DNA of 64,000 nucleotides from Siphonodentalium dalli. Its lineage: Eukaryota; Mollusca; Scaphopoda; Gadilida; Siphonodentaliidae. Location of the stretch: contig CP136069.1 of the NCBI GenBank assembly GCA_032622095.1, forward strand, positions 14,494,450-14,558,449, given 5' to 3'. Made by a program: the position numbers and the translations under genes. The notes beneath the pieces were generated by a model. That model made no database searches, was not told where the DNA came from, and saw only the letters and a list, made by a program, of their open reading frames with translations. This document shows positions 23,776 through 35,699 of this stretch, in pieces; positions within the stretch are counted from its first letter, which is position 1; every line of letters begins with the position of its first letter.

Positions 23776-24626
23776 AAACGAATAAAATACTCAAACTGAT
23801 AATCGGTCGTTACAAGCATGGCAATTATGTCCACGGAAACTTATTTATTGTCAGTTTTGTTAACATACATTAGGGTATTTACTGTTATTGATGACCATAA
23901 AATGCGTGTGTACATTCGACCTCATGTCAAGTGCCCTCCCATAAGTTTTACGATAATATTTATTTTTATATACTTTATTGAAATTAATTAAAGTTTCAAC
24001 TTTTAAAACACAGTGGCCAGTGATTAGTTGGTCAGCTGATTATGAAACACCAGTGTTTTGAAAACACATTGGCTTCTTCATAGCATTATGATATAACACC
24101 ATGCAGACACCATCGAAGACAAAGAGGTCAGCTAAATTAAGTACAGTTAGACAAATAGTGAAGATACCGTTCGTTTTTGGGGCTTAGTGCTGCTTAGTGT
24201 GGTATTGCAAAATACAGTTTTTTAAATTTAAAATTTGAAAATGAATTTTCACCAATGCAACTGAAATAGTCCTGGTAAATTCAAAAAGAAACTAAAATGT
24301 ATTGTTTTGAAAGTTATGTCCATCAATACAACTATAACGGTAATTTAAAAAAGCGCAGTAGGAAGACCACCAATCATGGCCATACTGCCCCTGTACAAAA
24401 AAATTTCCGCTTGTTCTCACTGCATGTTGTAATGTAAATGTTGTTTGCGAATAAAGTATCTAATCTGATCTACAAAAAAAATATTGGGCAATCTTTGAGG
24501 GGCAGATGTGCGGGACGCAATCGTCCTTATCCCGCGATTAGAAACTGTACTCTGTAACCGATGTCCCATATCTGTAAACTCCGTGTGAAATTGTCTCTCC
24601 GAGGTCCAATGCATCACGCACTAGAA

Positions 24627-24895
24627 ACCACAAACTCCCTATAGAACTCGGTGCTTGGACGAATAGCGATTATTTCGACAGAATCTGCACTCTATGTAAT
24701 CTCGAAATCGGCGATGAATATCACATGGTACGGAAGTGTAGGGAACTTAGCGAATTATAAGAATAAAATATCTAAAACCCTAGTTCTATCAGAGACCAAA
24801 CACTTATAAATTAGCCGCTCTATTTAACTCCCGAAATCATAAGACAGTTAAAAACTTGTCAGTATTTATTAGGAAGGTCCTTGAGATATTTAGGC
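24627..24895 (+). pseudogene. LINE ORF2 C-terminal relic
   Basis: The plus frame reads NHKLPIELGAWTN, then DRICTLCNLEIGDEYH and a C, then (after stops and a shift) ALFNSRNHKTVKNLSVFIRKVLE. This parallels the better copy at 58050-58320 (NHKIPVEVGRWQN, DRICTLCSSTRVGDEFH, ELLNTKDK...LCILIRHIIKEF). It is the zinc-knuckle end of that LINE family. It abuts the outer end of the palindrome at 24615. Confidence 0.8.
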
Positions 24896-24899
24896 CCCC

Positions 24900-25744
24900 C
24901 CATAGGCTTACTACCAGCAGCCTGTCGAACTTAAACAGTGGGTAAAGAATATCGTCCACCCCATTTCTACATGTATACCCGTAATGACCATACAGTGATT
25001 ACCAAAGTGATTGACCACCTGACCGGGGCGGGATGGTTGGTTGTTTATCGGGATTTGGTCGGGGTGTGGCTTGTTGCCATTCATCGGAAAGCTATCGCCG
25101 AGAGATTTCCGATAGATGGTGGCGGGCCGTAGTTCCGACTGGGTCATGAGGGGCTGCCCATGGTTCACTCTCAAATAAAGCAATTGATTTAGGTACCCCA
25201 TGGAACCTAAAGCCGCGATAGTACCTGACAGTTTGGTACTATAAGCCTTTAGAGGCTGTTTAGCGTTATAGAACCACATGAGTTGGTACTCCACAGAGTG
25301 CAAATCGTTGGCCCCATGCTGATTGGGTGAGACCGTGGGTGTGTCAATATCGAGTGCTATGTGCAAACGATTAAATTAAAGTGAAAAATGGCCGCCCGTC
25401 GACTCGCGGTCGTAGATCTGTCGGTTTATTTCATTTAGCACTATGCAAGGGAGTCTTTGTGGTTTTGTACTTAATTGGATGTTTAAACGCGGCAGCATAA
25501 TTTGGAATCTAACATGTCACATTGTTAAATTTGCCGGTATCAGGGCTGTTTTGTTCTCTGGAGTATCAAATTGCTGGATCTATGCGTAGTACCTAAATAC
25601 TTCAGAGTACCTGTCTTGATATTTTGGTACTTCAAATAATATATAGGGCGTATCATGAAAGCATCTATTTCTTGGCACCTCATATCGTGAGCGTCATGGC
25701 TTCGGTGACATAAATGTGGGGTGGGTATTATATGCACAATGCCC
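24900..25744. other. Unassigned sequence with a 151-codon ORF
   Basis: A minus-strand ORF (24911-25366, 151 codons) runs through a locally GC-richer stretch; an overlapping plus ORF (24938-25132) also exists. Neither shows a known motif, signal peptide or transmembrane segment that I recognise. It could be part of a transposon internal region or chance. Confidence 0.35.
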
Positions 25745-26037
25745 GGGTAGAACGGAAATTATTAACGGAAGGATAAAAATGAGACAACGGGCTAATCAAG
25801 CCATTACTTAGAGATTATCAAAAGGGTGCCGTATCCTGCTATGCCTTTTTAAAAGCGGCGATGGCTGAAGTCAGTGCACAGGAAACCGTCGATTTTTTTT
25901 ATATGAGATATTCACATTTGCATTAAATAAAATCATTCGATGTCAGGTTCAGTAGTACCAAGAATGGGAATGTTCCCCGCCTGTGCATTGGGTATGTGGC
26001 ATTAAAACCACCCGCGCGTACAATGAAATATATATTT
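25745..26037. repeat. Direct repeat B, copy 2 with extra flank
   Basis: 25803-26037 repeats 21003-21237. The flank 25745-25842 also occurs inverted at 19424-19513, sharing GGCTAATCAAGCCATT and GAGATTATCAAAAGGGTGCC. This links the 25.8-kb block to the palindrome region as members of one repeat family. Confidence 0.88.
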
Positions 26038-26039
26038 AC

Positions 26040-28890
26040 CAGCCGATGAGCCCGACGTTATCCGGGCTCTTCAAAAACCAAATTTCAAGTCGATAGCTCC
26101 ACCCGTTTCCGAGAGTTGATCTGCGCATACGCGAAGCTAGCGTCGCACGGGCTCGGCAACCCGATAAAATTCGTATCTGGGGCAAGATACATTCACATAG
26201 CAAATTTCAAGTCGATAGCTCCACCAGTTTCCGAGATCTCGTCTGCGCATGCGCGAAGCGAGCGCCGCACGGGCTCGCCAATACGACAACGACGACCGCC
26301 TGGTCAAACTACACACACGTACCAAGTTTCATCTTGATCGGTCGAGAATCGTAGATTTGTATAAATGACATACAGACATACAGACAAACAAACAAACAGA
26401 GGTCTTCAAAATATATAGGAGACTAGCCGATGAGCCCGACGTTGTACGGGCTATTCAAAAACCACATTTCAAGTCGATAGCTCCACTCGTTTCCGAGATC
26501 TGGTCAGCGCATGCGCGAAGCTGGCGTCGCACGGGCTCGGCGACCAGATAAAATTCGTATCCGGGGCAAGATACATTCACATAGCAAATTTCAAGTCGAT
26601 AGCTCCACCCGTTTCCGAGATGTCGTCTGCGCATGCGCGAAGCGGGCGCCACAATGGCTCGCCAATACGACAACGTCGACCGCCTGGTCAAACTACACAC
26701 ACCTACCAAGTTTCGTCCCGATCGGTAAAGAATCGTAGATTTGTATAAATGACAGACAAACAGACAAACAGACAGAAAAACAGACAGAGGTCTTCAACAT
26801 ATATATGAGATGAGCCCTACGTTGTCCGGGCTATTCAAAAACCAAATGTCAAGTCGATAGCTCTACCCAGCCCGACATTGTCCGGGCTATTCAAAAAACA
26901 AATTTCAAGTCGATAGCTCTACCCGTTTCCCAGATATAGTCTGCGCATGCGCGAAGTTGGCGTCGCACGGGCTCGGCGACCCGATAAAATTCGTATCCGG
27001 GGCAAGATACATTCACATAGCAAATTTCAAGTCGATAGCTCCACCCGTTTCCGTGATCTCGTCTGCGCATGCGCGAAGCGGGCGTCACATGGGCTCGCCA
27101 ATACGACAACGTCCACCGCCTGGTCAAACTATACAAACGTACCAAGTTTCGTCCCGATCGGTCGAGAATCGTAGATTTGTATAAATTACAAACAAACAAA
27201 CAGACAAACAGACAGACAAACAGACAGACAAACAAACAGAGGTCTTCAAAATATATAGGAGATGAGCCCGACGTTGTCCGGGATATTCAAAAACCAAATT
27301 TCAAGTCGATAGCTCTACCCAGCCCGACGTTGTCCGGGCTATTCAAAAACCAAATTTCAAGTCCATAGCTCTACCCGTTTCCGAGATCTGGTCTGCGGAT
27401 GCGCGAACCTGGCGTCGCACTGGCTTGGCAACCCGATAAAATTCGTATCCGGGGCAAGGTACGTTCAAATAGCAAATTTCAAGTCAATAGCTCCACCCGT
27501 TTCCGAGACCGAGCCAGACGTTGTCCGGGCTATTCAAAAACCAAATTTCATGTCGATAGCTCCACCCGTTTCCGAGATATGGTCTGCGCATGCTCGAAAC
27601 TGGCGTCGCACGGGCTCGGCGACCCGATAAAATTCGTATCCGGGGCAAGATACATTCACATAGCAAATTTCAAGTCGATAGCTCCACCCGTTTCCGAGAT
27701 CTCGTCTGCGCATGCGCGAAGCGGGCGTCGCATGGGCTCGCCAATACGACAACGTCCACCGCCTGGTCAAACTACACAAAAGTACCAAGTTTCGTCCCGA
27801 TCGGTCGAGAATCGTAGATTTGTATAAATGACAAACAAACAAACAGACAAACAGACAGACAAACAGACAGAGGTCTTCAAAATATATAGGAGATGAGCCC
27901 GACGTTGTCCGGGCTATTAAAAAACCAAATTTCAAGTCGATAGCTCTACCCAGCCCGACGTTGTCCGGGCTATTCAAAAACCAAATTTCAAGTCCATAGC
28001 TCTACCCGTTTCCGAGATCTGGTCTGCGCATGCGCGAACCTGGCGTCGCACTGGCTTGGCAACCCGATAAAATTCGTATCCGGGGCAAGATACGTTCACA
28101 TAGCAAATTTTAAGTCAATAGCTCCACCCGTTTCCGAGACCGAGCCCGACGTTGTCCAGGCTATTCAAAAACAAAATTTCATGTCGATAGCTCCACCCGT
28201 TTCCGAGATCTGGTCTGCGCATGCTCGAAACTGGCGTCGCACGGGCTCGGCGACCCGATAAAATTCGTATCCGGGGCAAGATACATTCACATAGCAAATT
28301 TCAAGTCGATAGCTCCACCCGTTTCCGAGATCTCGTCTGCTCATGCGCGAAGCTGGAGTCGCACGCGCTCGGCGACCCGATAAAATTCGTATCCGGGGCA
28401 AGATACATTCACATAGCAAATTTCAAGTCGATAGCTCCACCGTTTCCGAGATCTCGTCTGCGCATGCGCGAAGCTGGCGTCGCACGGGCTCGGCGACCCG
28501 ATAAAATTCGTATCCGGGGCAAGTTACATTCACATACCAAATTTCAAAGTCGATAGCTCCACCCGTTTCCGAGATCTCGTCTGCGCATGCGCGAAGCTGG
28601 CGCCGCACGGGCTCGGCGACCCGATAACGTTCGCATCCGGGGCAAGATACATTCACATAGCAAATTTAAAGTCGATAGCTCCACCCGTTTCCGAGATCTC
28701 GTCTGCGCATGCGCGAGGCGGGCGCCGCACGGGCTCGCTAATACGACAACTTCCACCGCCTGGTCAAACTACACACACATACCAAGTTTCGTCCCGATCG
28801 GTCGAGAATCGTAGATTTGTATAAATGACAAACAAACAAACAGACAAACGGACAGACAAACAGACAGAGGTCTTCAAAATATATAGGAGA
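26040..28890 (+). mobile_element. Tandemly nested Helitron-like elements, 122-bp monomers
   Basis: Five head-to-tail blocks (about 26040-26423, 26424-26811, 26812-27262, 27263-27892, 27893-28890). Each starts with GAGCCCGACGTTGTCCGGGCT (a small hairpin). It continues with one to several 122-bp monomers (AATTTCAAGTCGATAGCTCC...GGGGCAAGATACATTCACAT). It ends with a unique last monomer (CGCCTGGTCAAACTA...ATCGTAGATTTGTATAAATGAC), a (CAGA/CAAA)n microsatellite and GGTCTTCAAAATATATAGGAGA. Monomer number grows along the array, with short partial monomers at block junctions. This organisation matches non-autonomous Helitron/HINE ('pearl') elements of molluscs. ORFs of 60-147 codons on both strands here are by-products of the repeat. 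Confidence 0.8.
26244..28715. promoter_or_regulatory. Iterated NRF-1-like sites in the monomers
   Basis: Each 122-bp monomer carries TGCGCATGCGCG or a one- or two-base variant. Exact copies start at 26244, 26628, 26942, 27064, 27707, 28025, 28459, 28582 and 28704, with another at 29914 in the separate copy. This fits the NRF-1 consensus YGCGCAYGCGCR exactly. Binding is not shown by sequence alone; the word may be conserved for transposition or simply by array homogenisation. Confidence 0.5.
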
Positions 28891-29711
28891 CTAGCAGGTT
28901 AGCCCGCCACTGGCGTGGTTGGTCAGAAACATGACTTTTTTGTAATTATTATTAATTTAATGTTTTTTAAATTTAATTTATGTTTTTGTTTTTCAATGAG
29001 TTAATTGTGCCTTTTTCTTGCGGAAAAATTGACCCGATGAAATCCCCCCCCCTTCCTAGGAACGACAGACAACGCATTCTTTGTTTTTCAATGAGTTAAT
29101 TCATGGTACCCGTCCTAAACTTCCCCGTTCCTAGGAACAACAGACTTTTTAATCAAGAGAAATTATGATACCCTTCCCTAAAATAGAGCAGCCCCTGACA
29201 GAGGTTGTCCACCCTTACGATATGGTCAATAGTCCGCGCAAAGAGCGGACAGTCAATTAACCCCGCCGTGAACGCCATCACCAACGCGACGTAGTTTTGT
29301 TTGGTATCATGTGTTGCGTTCTAAAAAATAAGTCGATTACAGTGGATTCGTTCATGACGAAATATGAGTGCGACAGAGAATATTGTTTGATCTCGAACGA
29401 ATGGCAGTCTAGCTTGTAAATCAACTGCGTCTAAAAGTACTTCTCTCCGCATAGGAAACCACTCAAAAGTATTGTTCCCGTATATCTCTCTGCAGATGCT
29501 AAATTTCGAGCGATAACATTGAATTGTAAACAAACGCTATTTATAGCGATGCGTCAAAAACAAACGCTCATTAAATGTATCACTTGATTAACCACCGCAG
29601 GGCCGTTTTTGTGACTGAGATTGGAGAACGGGTGCTTTGAGCTTCTCCCACATACATATATATATACACACACATATATATATATACGGAAGTCTCAAAA
29701 TATATAGTAGA
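28891..29711 (+). mobile_element. Helitron-like element, related family
   Basis: Begins CTAGCAGGTTAGCCCGCCACTGGCG (short hairpin) right after the previous element's end, and finishes with TA/CA dinucleotides, GGAAGTCTCAAAATATATAGTAGAT. It contains GCGGAAAAATTGACCCGATGA (shared with about 2951-2971) and a repeated TTCCTAGGAAC-type word. Non-coding; the minus ORF 29321-29533 has no recognised motif. Confidence 0.55.
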
Positions 29712-29839
29712 TTGGAATCGTTTTTCCAGGAATAAATTTGCAGAACGAGCTATCACGATTCAAACTTTATTCGTGAATGATGACGGCACAATTTCGTTAT
29801 TATTGACAAGTTGATAACATAAAGTCTTGTGTCTTTTCG

Positions 29840-30340
29840 TGCATGTATCGAGGGCTGCGCGAACCTGGCGTCGCACGGATACATTCACATACAAAATTTC
29901 CGAGATCTCGTCTGCGCATGCGCGAAGCTGGCGTCGCACGGGCTCGGCGACCCGATAAAATTCGTATCCGGGGTAAGATACATTCACATAGCAAATTTCA
30001 AGTCGATAGCTCCACCCGTTTCCGATATCTCGTCTGCGCGTGTGCGAAGATGGCGTCGCACGGGCTCGGCGACCCGATAAAATTCGTATCCGGGGCAAGT
30101 TACATTCACATAGCAAATTTCAAGTCGATGGCTCCACCCGTTTCCGATATCTCGTCTGCACATGTGCAAAGTGAGCGCCGCACGGGCTCGCCAATACGAC
30201 AACGTCGACCGCCTGGTCAAACTACACACACGTACCAAGTTTCGTCCCGATCGGTCGAGAATCGTAGATTTGTATAAATGACAGACAAACAGACAAACAG
30301 ACAGACAAACAGACAGAGGTCTTCAAAATGTATATGAGAT
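29840..30340 (+). mobile_element. Separate copy of the 122-bp Helitron-like element
   Basis: Carries two and a half 122-bp monomers, the unique last monomer, the CAGACAAA microsatellite and GGTCTTCAAAATGTATATGAGA. The 5' start is degraded (only GCTGCGCGAACCTGGCGTCGCAC remains of the first monomer). Monomers here are slightly more diverged in the GCGCATGCGC core than in the main array. Confidence 0.8.
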
Positions 30341-31990
30341 TTATGAAATGCTGATTTTTCTCCGAATAGTTTGACAGAAACATGTGAATAATTTGTCAAT
30401 TTAAAAAGCGTTTCTGTGGACATCCGAGTCCGTTTTCAGATCGAAAATATTTCCACATGAACTTTGTTTAGTTAACCTGGGTGTTGGTGTGGGACATGCG
30501 GAATACCAACAAATTATTGTTTATGTTTTAGTTCATTGTTTTGTTTTTCTCGTTTTAATTGCAAGACAGTTTTTGTTTTACTGCACCACACGCAAATATT
30601 ATCAAGAAGTTCTTTATAAACACTCGGGTGAAACTGTCTATTTCGAATATATCAATCCTCGACGACACGAATATTATCTGTCATGTCAATTTACGAATAA
30701 TGTCATAATATCAAATGACGGAATTATTTAAGATTGATTATGTGATCGAATTGATGTTATTGTACGCACCAAATGAATCAGACTAATTTTACTTGCAATA
30801 TTTATCTATTGAAACATTATATTATATGCGAAACACGTACTACCGCTCGATTTAGGGTAGTTGAGAAGTAGACGTGGGTTATGAAAGACACATGTACACA
30901 AGCTGGTCAGTGTGCGCGTAATCGGCGTTTATGAAAGAAAATTACCGGCCATTAGTACATTAACGTAATTGTTTAAATGAATCCGTGTTAAATCTATATT
31001 ACTGAAATATCTCGCCAAACATGGGTGCATTGGAACTGTTATGTAGAGTGGGATGTCATAATGTCAACAAACTGAATAAAACATTTAATGTTTATTTGAA
31101 TAACATTTTTTAGTCATCAACAACAATTAATTTTTTATTACTATGAATATGGATATGCCACGTACAGATAATATCACAATTTATCACATAATTAGCCCAT
31201 AACACCAGTTTAGTAATTATCGATAAGACACACGTGTAATATCAGTGCGTGCGATGACGTCACACCATTCTTTAAATGACTTGCGATCGCTGCAGTTTAC
31301 TGTTGTTGTTTTCGATAAATATTTTGTGTTTATTTGATCATGTGATAAGAGGTATCTCGCACTTGTTCTATTTTATACGTAATTTATCAACCTCGTCCAC
31401 TAAATTTTATTTGAGCCTCGGTAAACATCGGTTCAAATCGAATTTAGTGAACTCGGCTGATAAATTCCATATAAAATAGAAACTCATCTGAGATGCTCTA
31501 TATCTAAAATTAATAAAGTAGCATGTTTGCGGTTTGTATTTGTCCAATTCGTGGGTCAATTGTTGTGTGTATATGTAAATTAAAACTGCCGTTGAATGTA
31601 CATGTAGCATAATCTGCGGAAACGGATGTAAACACCATAGACAATGATTCATAGGGCGTGAACACATTATATGTTATAGTGTGTAAACTATGCATGTGTA
31701 TATATATGAAATTACTTCGATAATAAATGATTTTAACAGACAATTCTTGAAATTATAATAATTGTTGAAAATGAGCTTTTTAAATTAAATTTGGAACATT
31801 TAAATTGTAATCATAAATTCGGATCTGAGTATTCAAAGTTTTTTTTATTAAAATTGATATCAAAACTTTAGTTACGTTTTGAACATTAAATTCGAAATTT
31901 TAACTTATGAATTTTTGTAATGTTATATCCAACTTATCAGCCATTTGTTAGAACACGATATCGCCGCACAAACTACCGAAACCGTTTGCG
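30341..31990. other. AT-rich non-coding sequence
   Basis: No recognised coding sequence. An 80-codon plus ORF (30489-30731) starts with a hydrophobic stretch (VLVHCFVFLVLIARQFLFYC) that could form one membrane segment, but nothing else supports a gene. Confidence 0.5.
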
Positions 31991-31996
31991 TGCATG

Positions 31997-32165
31997 TAAT
32001 ATGAACAAACACAAAAAAATATTAATGCCAACTAAAATAAAATGCGAAAAGAAAATATGATACAGATATAAAGGCCGTAGTCACGGATTAACAAATAGGC
32101 ATATATATAATTAAATATCTGAAACTGTTTTATATTATAAAATATTTTATCTGACAATTGTTTAT
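31997..32165 (-). repeat. Dispersed repeat D, copy 2 (inverted)
   Basis: Reverse complement of 2685-2848, including the TTAATGCCAACTAAAATAAAA word and CACGGATTAACAAA. Mismatches and small indels throughout; no tail microsatellite seen here. Confidence 0.8.
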
Positions 32166-32189
32166 TCATCGATTGTTTATTCATCTCTC

Positions 32190-32430
32190 GAAAACAAATG
32201 TTGTGATATTCGGAAGAAGTCACAATAAAAATAAGGAAGCACAATTTAGTTTAAACTCTGAAAAAATAGAAGTTGCAAACATCTATAAATACCTCGGATC
32301 GGAGTTCAACAAATCAGGTAGAATCACCAGGGAAAGAAACATCAGATGTAATATCGCAAAAAAGGCAATGTACGCATTAATTAACACAGCCCGCAGTAAC
32401 AAACTATCCACCCGGTCCGAACCTCTATTA
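32190..32430 (+). pseudogene. LINE reverse-transcriptase thumb relic
   Basis: An open frame reads KTNVVIFGRSHNKNK, then KIEVANIYKYLGSEFNKSG and IRCNIAKKAMYALI. This is the segment just after the RT active site in non-LTR elements (compare IERVQNFTYLGINFRRSG...KATKAMYALIGKSR in the element at 57.3 kb). It is cut off at 32430, where another LINE's (TAGA)n tail begins. The YADD box is absent. Confidence 0.82.
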
Positions 32431-33920
32431 TAGATAGATAGATAGATAATTTTTTAATGGCTAAAAGATGCAAAATTTGCAGACATGAGCATAAGCATAT
32501 ATACAAAAGTGTAAACACAGTGTGACATTCATATAGTATAAATATAAGAAGTATAGATATATAAATATAACAAAAATGCAGCTTGACAGTTCTGTAGAGG
32601 GACAATATAGTGAATAAACATAGCTTAGTAATGACTACTAAATAAATACTCATACCTGTATATATATATACAACATGAAAAATCAACCCGTGCTATCACA
32701 CCCTCCTCCCTCAACAGGACTGTCATGTTGCTTAAGAGATAACTAGTAATAGATGCAACAGCTCTTCGCCACCTGCATATACACACTGCTGCCATGTATG
32801 GCCGGCTTTAGACTGGCATGTTCATGACCGAAAGATGGAATCCTTAAATACAGACAGCAGTGACAATATATGCAGCTGGCCAAGTACTGCCATCGTACAT
32901 AGAAAGATAGAGAGGAAAATAGAGTAGTAGAAGAGAAATATACATATGAATACGCTCGTCTGACAAGTCATGCAATCGATTGCCATCAAGGAGCGCACAG
33001 GAAAGCAAGCCAAAGCTTGCTTATTTCCACTGTGGTCCTTAATGGTAACTGACCACATGACTGACCAGGCCACAGCACAAGTTCTCATAAGGTCGTACAG
33101 TATTAATAATAGCATGATTCACACCATTAATAATATACAAAGTCAGATTCCTCAGTACCTAAAATTTTATCGAATAATTCCTGTTTTATTAGGTGATTCC
33201 ATGTAGCCAAGTTGCAGTTAGGTTCAATATATTTTACATAATTATTCCACAATGTGATTCCTGTGTAGAAAAAGCTATTGTAACCAAATACCCTAACATG
33301 GGGCACAGATAATCTAAAGATTCCAGACCGGAGATTATGTTTACAATGAGTGTTCGAAAATTGGAATCCATCTCTTAGGTATGTAGGAGCTTTCCCATCT
33401 GTAATATTTTTCATGATAGTCAGCTTTCTTTGGGAAACTCTGGATTCAACCGGAAGCCATTTAATGGTTTTAAACTCTTCATAACCTATATGTGAAAATC
33501 TATCCAAGCTCAGAACAAACCGGATTAATTTGTTTTGAAATATTTGTAGTTTATTTTTGGTAGTTTTACTCAAAGAGCTATACCAAATAGAGGATGCATG
33601 ATCGAGGTGGCATTGAATTAATGAGTTAGCAAGTAGTTTCTTTGTGAAAGGTGTTAGAAAGTCAGCCTTTCTATATAAAAATTTGAGACGAGCAGTTACT
33701 TCATTTAGTACCTGTTTGGCCATTTGTTCCCCAGTGAGACTTTCACCGAGACAGGCACCCATATATTTCACCTCCTTGATGGACTGAATATTGATACCAT
33801 TGCAGCAGATTGCAAGTTCGGGACATTTATTAATTTTGCGTTTGGAGCCAAATAAGATGGATTCTGTTTTGCCTAAATGAAGTGACAATTTGTTATCGAC
33901 TAGCCAGTGGCTTAGTGATG
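32431..33920 (-). mobile_element. 5'-truncated CR1/L2-like LINE with (TATC)n tail
   Basis: Minus-strand element with the C-terminal part of ORF2 (33127-33888, extended to about 33918 by LSHWLVDNKL), about 690 bp of 3' UTR and an ATCT-repeat end at 32431-32450. Truncation at the 5' side and a short tandem tail are usual for CR1/L2-type LINEs. It lies inside the plus-strand LINE relic ending at 32430, showing a later insertion. Confidence 0.8.
33127..33888 (-). pseudogene. LINE ORF2 C-terminal fragment
   Basis: 253 uninterrupted codons: LGKTESILFGSKRK, then VKYMGACLGESLTGEQMA, ARLKFLYRKADFL, LANSLIQCHLDHASSIWY and KLQIFQNKLIRFVLSL. A C-terminal region follows with GITLWNNYVKYI. This is the thumb and post-RT region of CR1/L2/jockey-type elements. 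The RT palm and endonuclease are missing because of 5' truncation, so it cannot encode a working protein although no internal stop is seen. The ATG is internal. Confidence 0.85.
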
Positions 33921-34160
33921 TTAATTATAGGTTCAAGCTAAGCCTGTTAGCACTAAAAGGCCGCCTTCATGCTTGGGGAAGGTATACCGTTTATACCCGC
34001 AGGGTCGGCCGGTTTTAGCCTTCGTGCCTTAAAACTATTAGTACAAATTTTTTTACGTCGGGTTTTTACGGAACCTTTCGACAGACTCCGGTTTCAGAGT
34101 CGATCTGAGTTATTGCCCATGTGCGCGCGTAATTTGTTCGGTTTAATTAGGTTTCTTTGT

Positions 34161-34318
34161 TTCCCCCTAGTCCAACAAATTAGACTATTCGGATTAATAC
34201 ATATTTTAATATTTGGACATTTACGATTGTATTAATGAGGGATTAAGGCCACATAAATGTCCAAATATTAAAATAGGCCTTAATCCGAATCGTCTAATTT
34301 GTTGGACTAGTTCCCCCC
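34161..34318. repeat. Inverted repeat with ~64-bp arms
   Basis: Arms 34161-34223 and 34254-34318 pair (TTCCCCCTAGTCCAACAAAT with its complement), separated by about 30 bp. One side has AATAC where the other has AGGCC, so pairing is imperfect in the middle. Probably the terminus of a foldback-type element or a hairpin MITE; the adjoining ORF 33969-34235 is not recognised. Confidence 0.85.
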
Positions 34319-35354
34319 ACGATTTCTATCAAGGACAAAGGGCCATTAGCCGGCAGTTGTTCTTCAGTTATCTCAAGGTAAGTGATATAGGAACATGCAA
34401 CATTATATAAGCTCGTGACTCAGAATTAAGGACTTTGCTAATCCAATTTCCCCCCAAATTCATTCAATCATAAGAGTCATCAGGTCATACTCGTCATAGT
34501 CATACGTCAATGACCTGACACCTTTTGATTTGAAGTTTGATAATGATATGAAATTGGAATCACTGACAATAATCAGATAATCTGACAACTTAAATATCAA
34601 AACTTTGAAATAAAAATTGAAGTTCTAATATATAATACACTTTGTATACATTTACATGTTGTAAATGTGTAATCTATATTTATTTTAAAGTTTTTACACA
34701 TTTATCAGCAAATATCGGGCTAAAATAGATCGCTCGGCTTTCACACTCACCAGGGCTGGCAAATGTGAGAATACAGCTACATTAGCTGCATTCAGCTAAC
34801 CTAGCTGTATTCAGCTATAATAGCCTGTAAAGGCTATATATTATAGTCTCATTCTCTCAAATCGGCTGTTTTTCGATAATAAACTAGAAGCGCTAATTTC
34901 AATTTGCGCATTACAATTAGGCTACCATATTCTCTGGTCACCCTGAACTAAATCAAAACCGTCGCCTGTTTTCTGACAAAGTGTTGCGTTTTGTCGACAA
35001 TGCAATTCTGATTTTTGTGTGAAAACTTACTACGGTGGTCGATGTCAGTAAATATTCTGGGGACCATTTTCTGCGAAAGCATTCATTAACTAACTTATAA
35101 AATAAAAATAAAATTCATCGCAAACACTCGTTTACTTCTTCCCGATGCTAAACCAGAGGGGGGTCGTTAAAATGGTGTACCGGTCTATATCAAGCATTTA
35201 AAATTACATACCACTAGCAGTTTGTGAGCGATAATGGTAACGGTATATACATATATTGTGCAGCATATTGCAAATGTATAAGGCACAACATATGGACAAC
35301 TGAAATAAAATGCGACTTATATAATTTCTGAAGTATTTTAAACACGAAGTCCAT

Positions 35355-35662
35355 GGCCCTGTTTCATGAAAGCAACTTATGACATAGTTGGGACTTAAGA
35401 TGGTCATAAGTTCAAACTTCAGTCATAAGTGCGTTTCAAGAACAAGGTCTTAACGTAAGATGGTCTTAGCTTTGGTCTTAACTTTAAGACTGCTGTGAGG
35501 TGTCATAAGATAATCTTAAAGTTAAGATTCACGTGATAAGTGGCATATCGATCACAAGTATGGCAGCCTATGTTATTTTGCAATTACGGAGAGATCTACG
35601 ACGACAAAGGGTATTTAGGGATATTTATATATATTTATATATATATTTTATATTATATATAT

Positions 35663-35699
<37 letters not shown>

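Larger units (their letters stand above)
21278..24615 (-). repeat. Right arm of palindrome with 2.2-kb interruption
   Basis: Reverse complement of 19546-20628, split at 21627/23872. Either 2.24 kb was inserted here, or the left arm lost sequence. The interruption contains the element at 21995-23775. Repeat A copy 3 occupies the inner end (21245-21475). Confidence 0.82.

Noticed and set aside
24911-25366. 151-codon minus-strand ORF as a gene
   Set aside because: No recognised motif, a competing ORF on the other strand, and position between repeats; kept only as unassigned.
27180-27240. CAGACAAA microsatellite as telomere-like sequence
   Set aside because: It occurs as the tail of each Helitron-like element and does not match the TTAGGG animal telomere repeat.
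26040-28890. Regularly spaced repeats suggesting a CRISPR-like array, plus many 60-147-codon ORFs on both strands
   Set aside because: Monomers are 122 bp, contiguous without variable spacers, and belong to mobile elements in a eukaryotic context; the ORFs are translations of the repeat.
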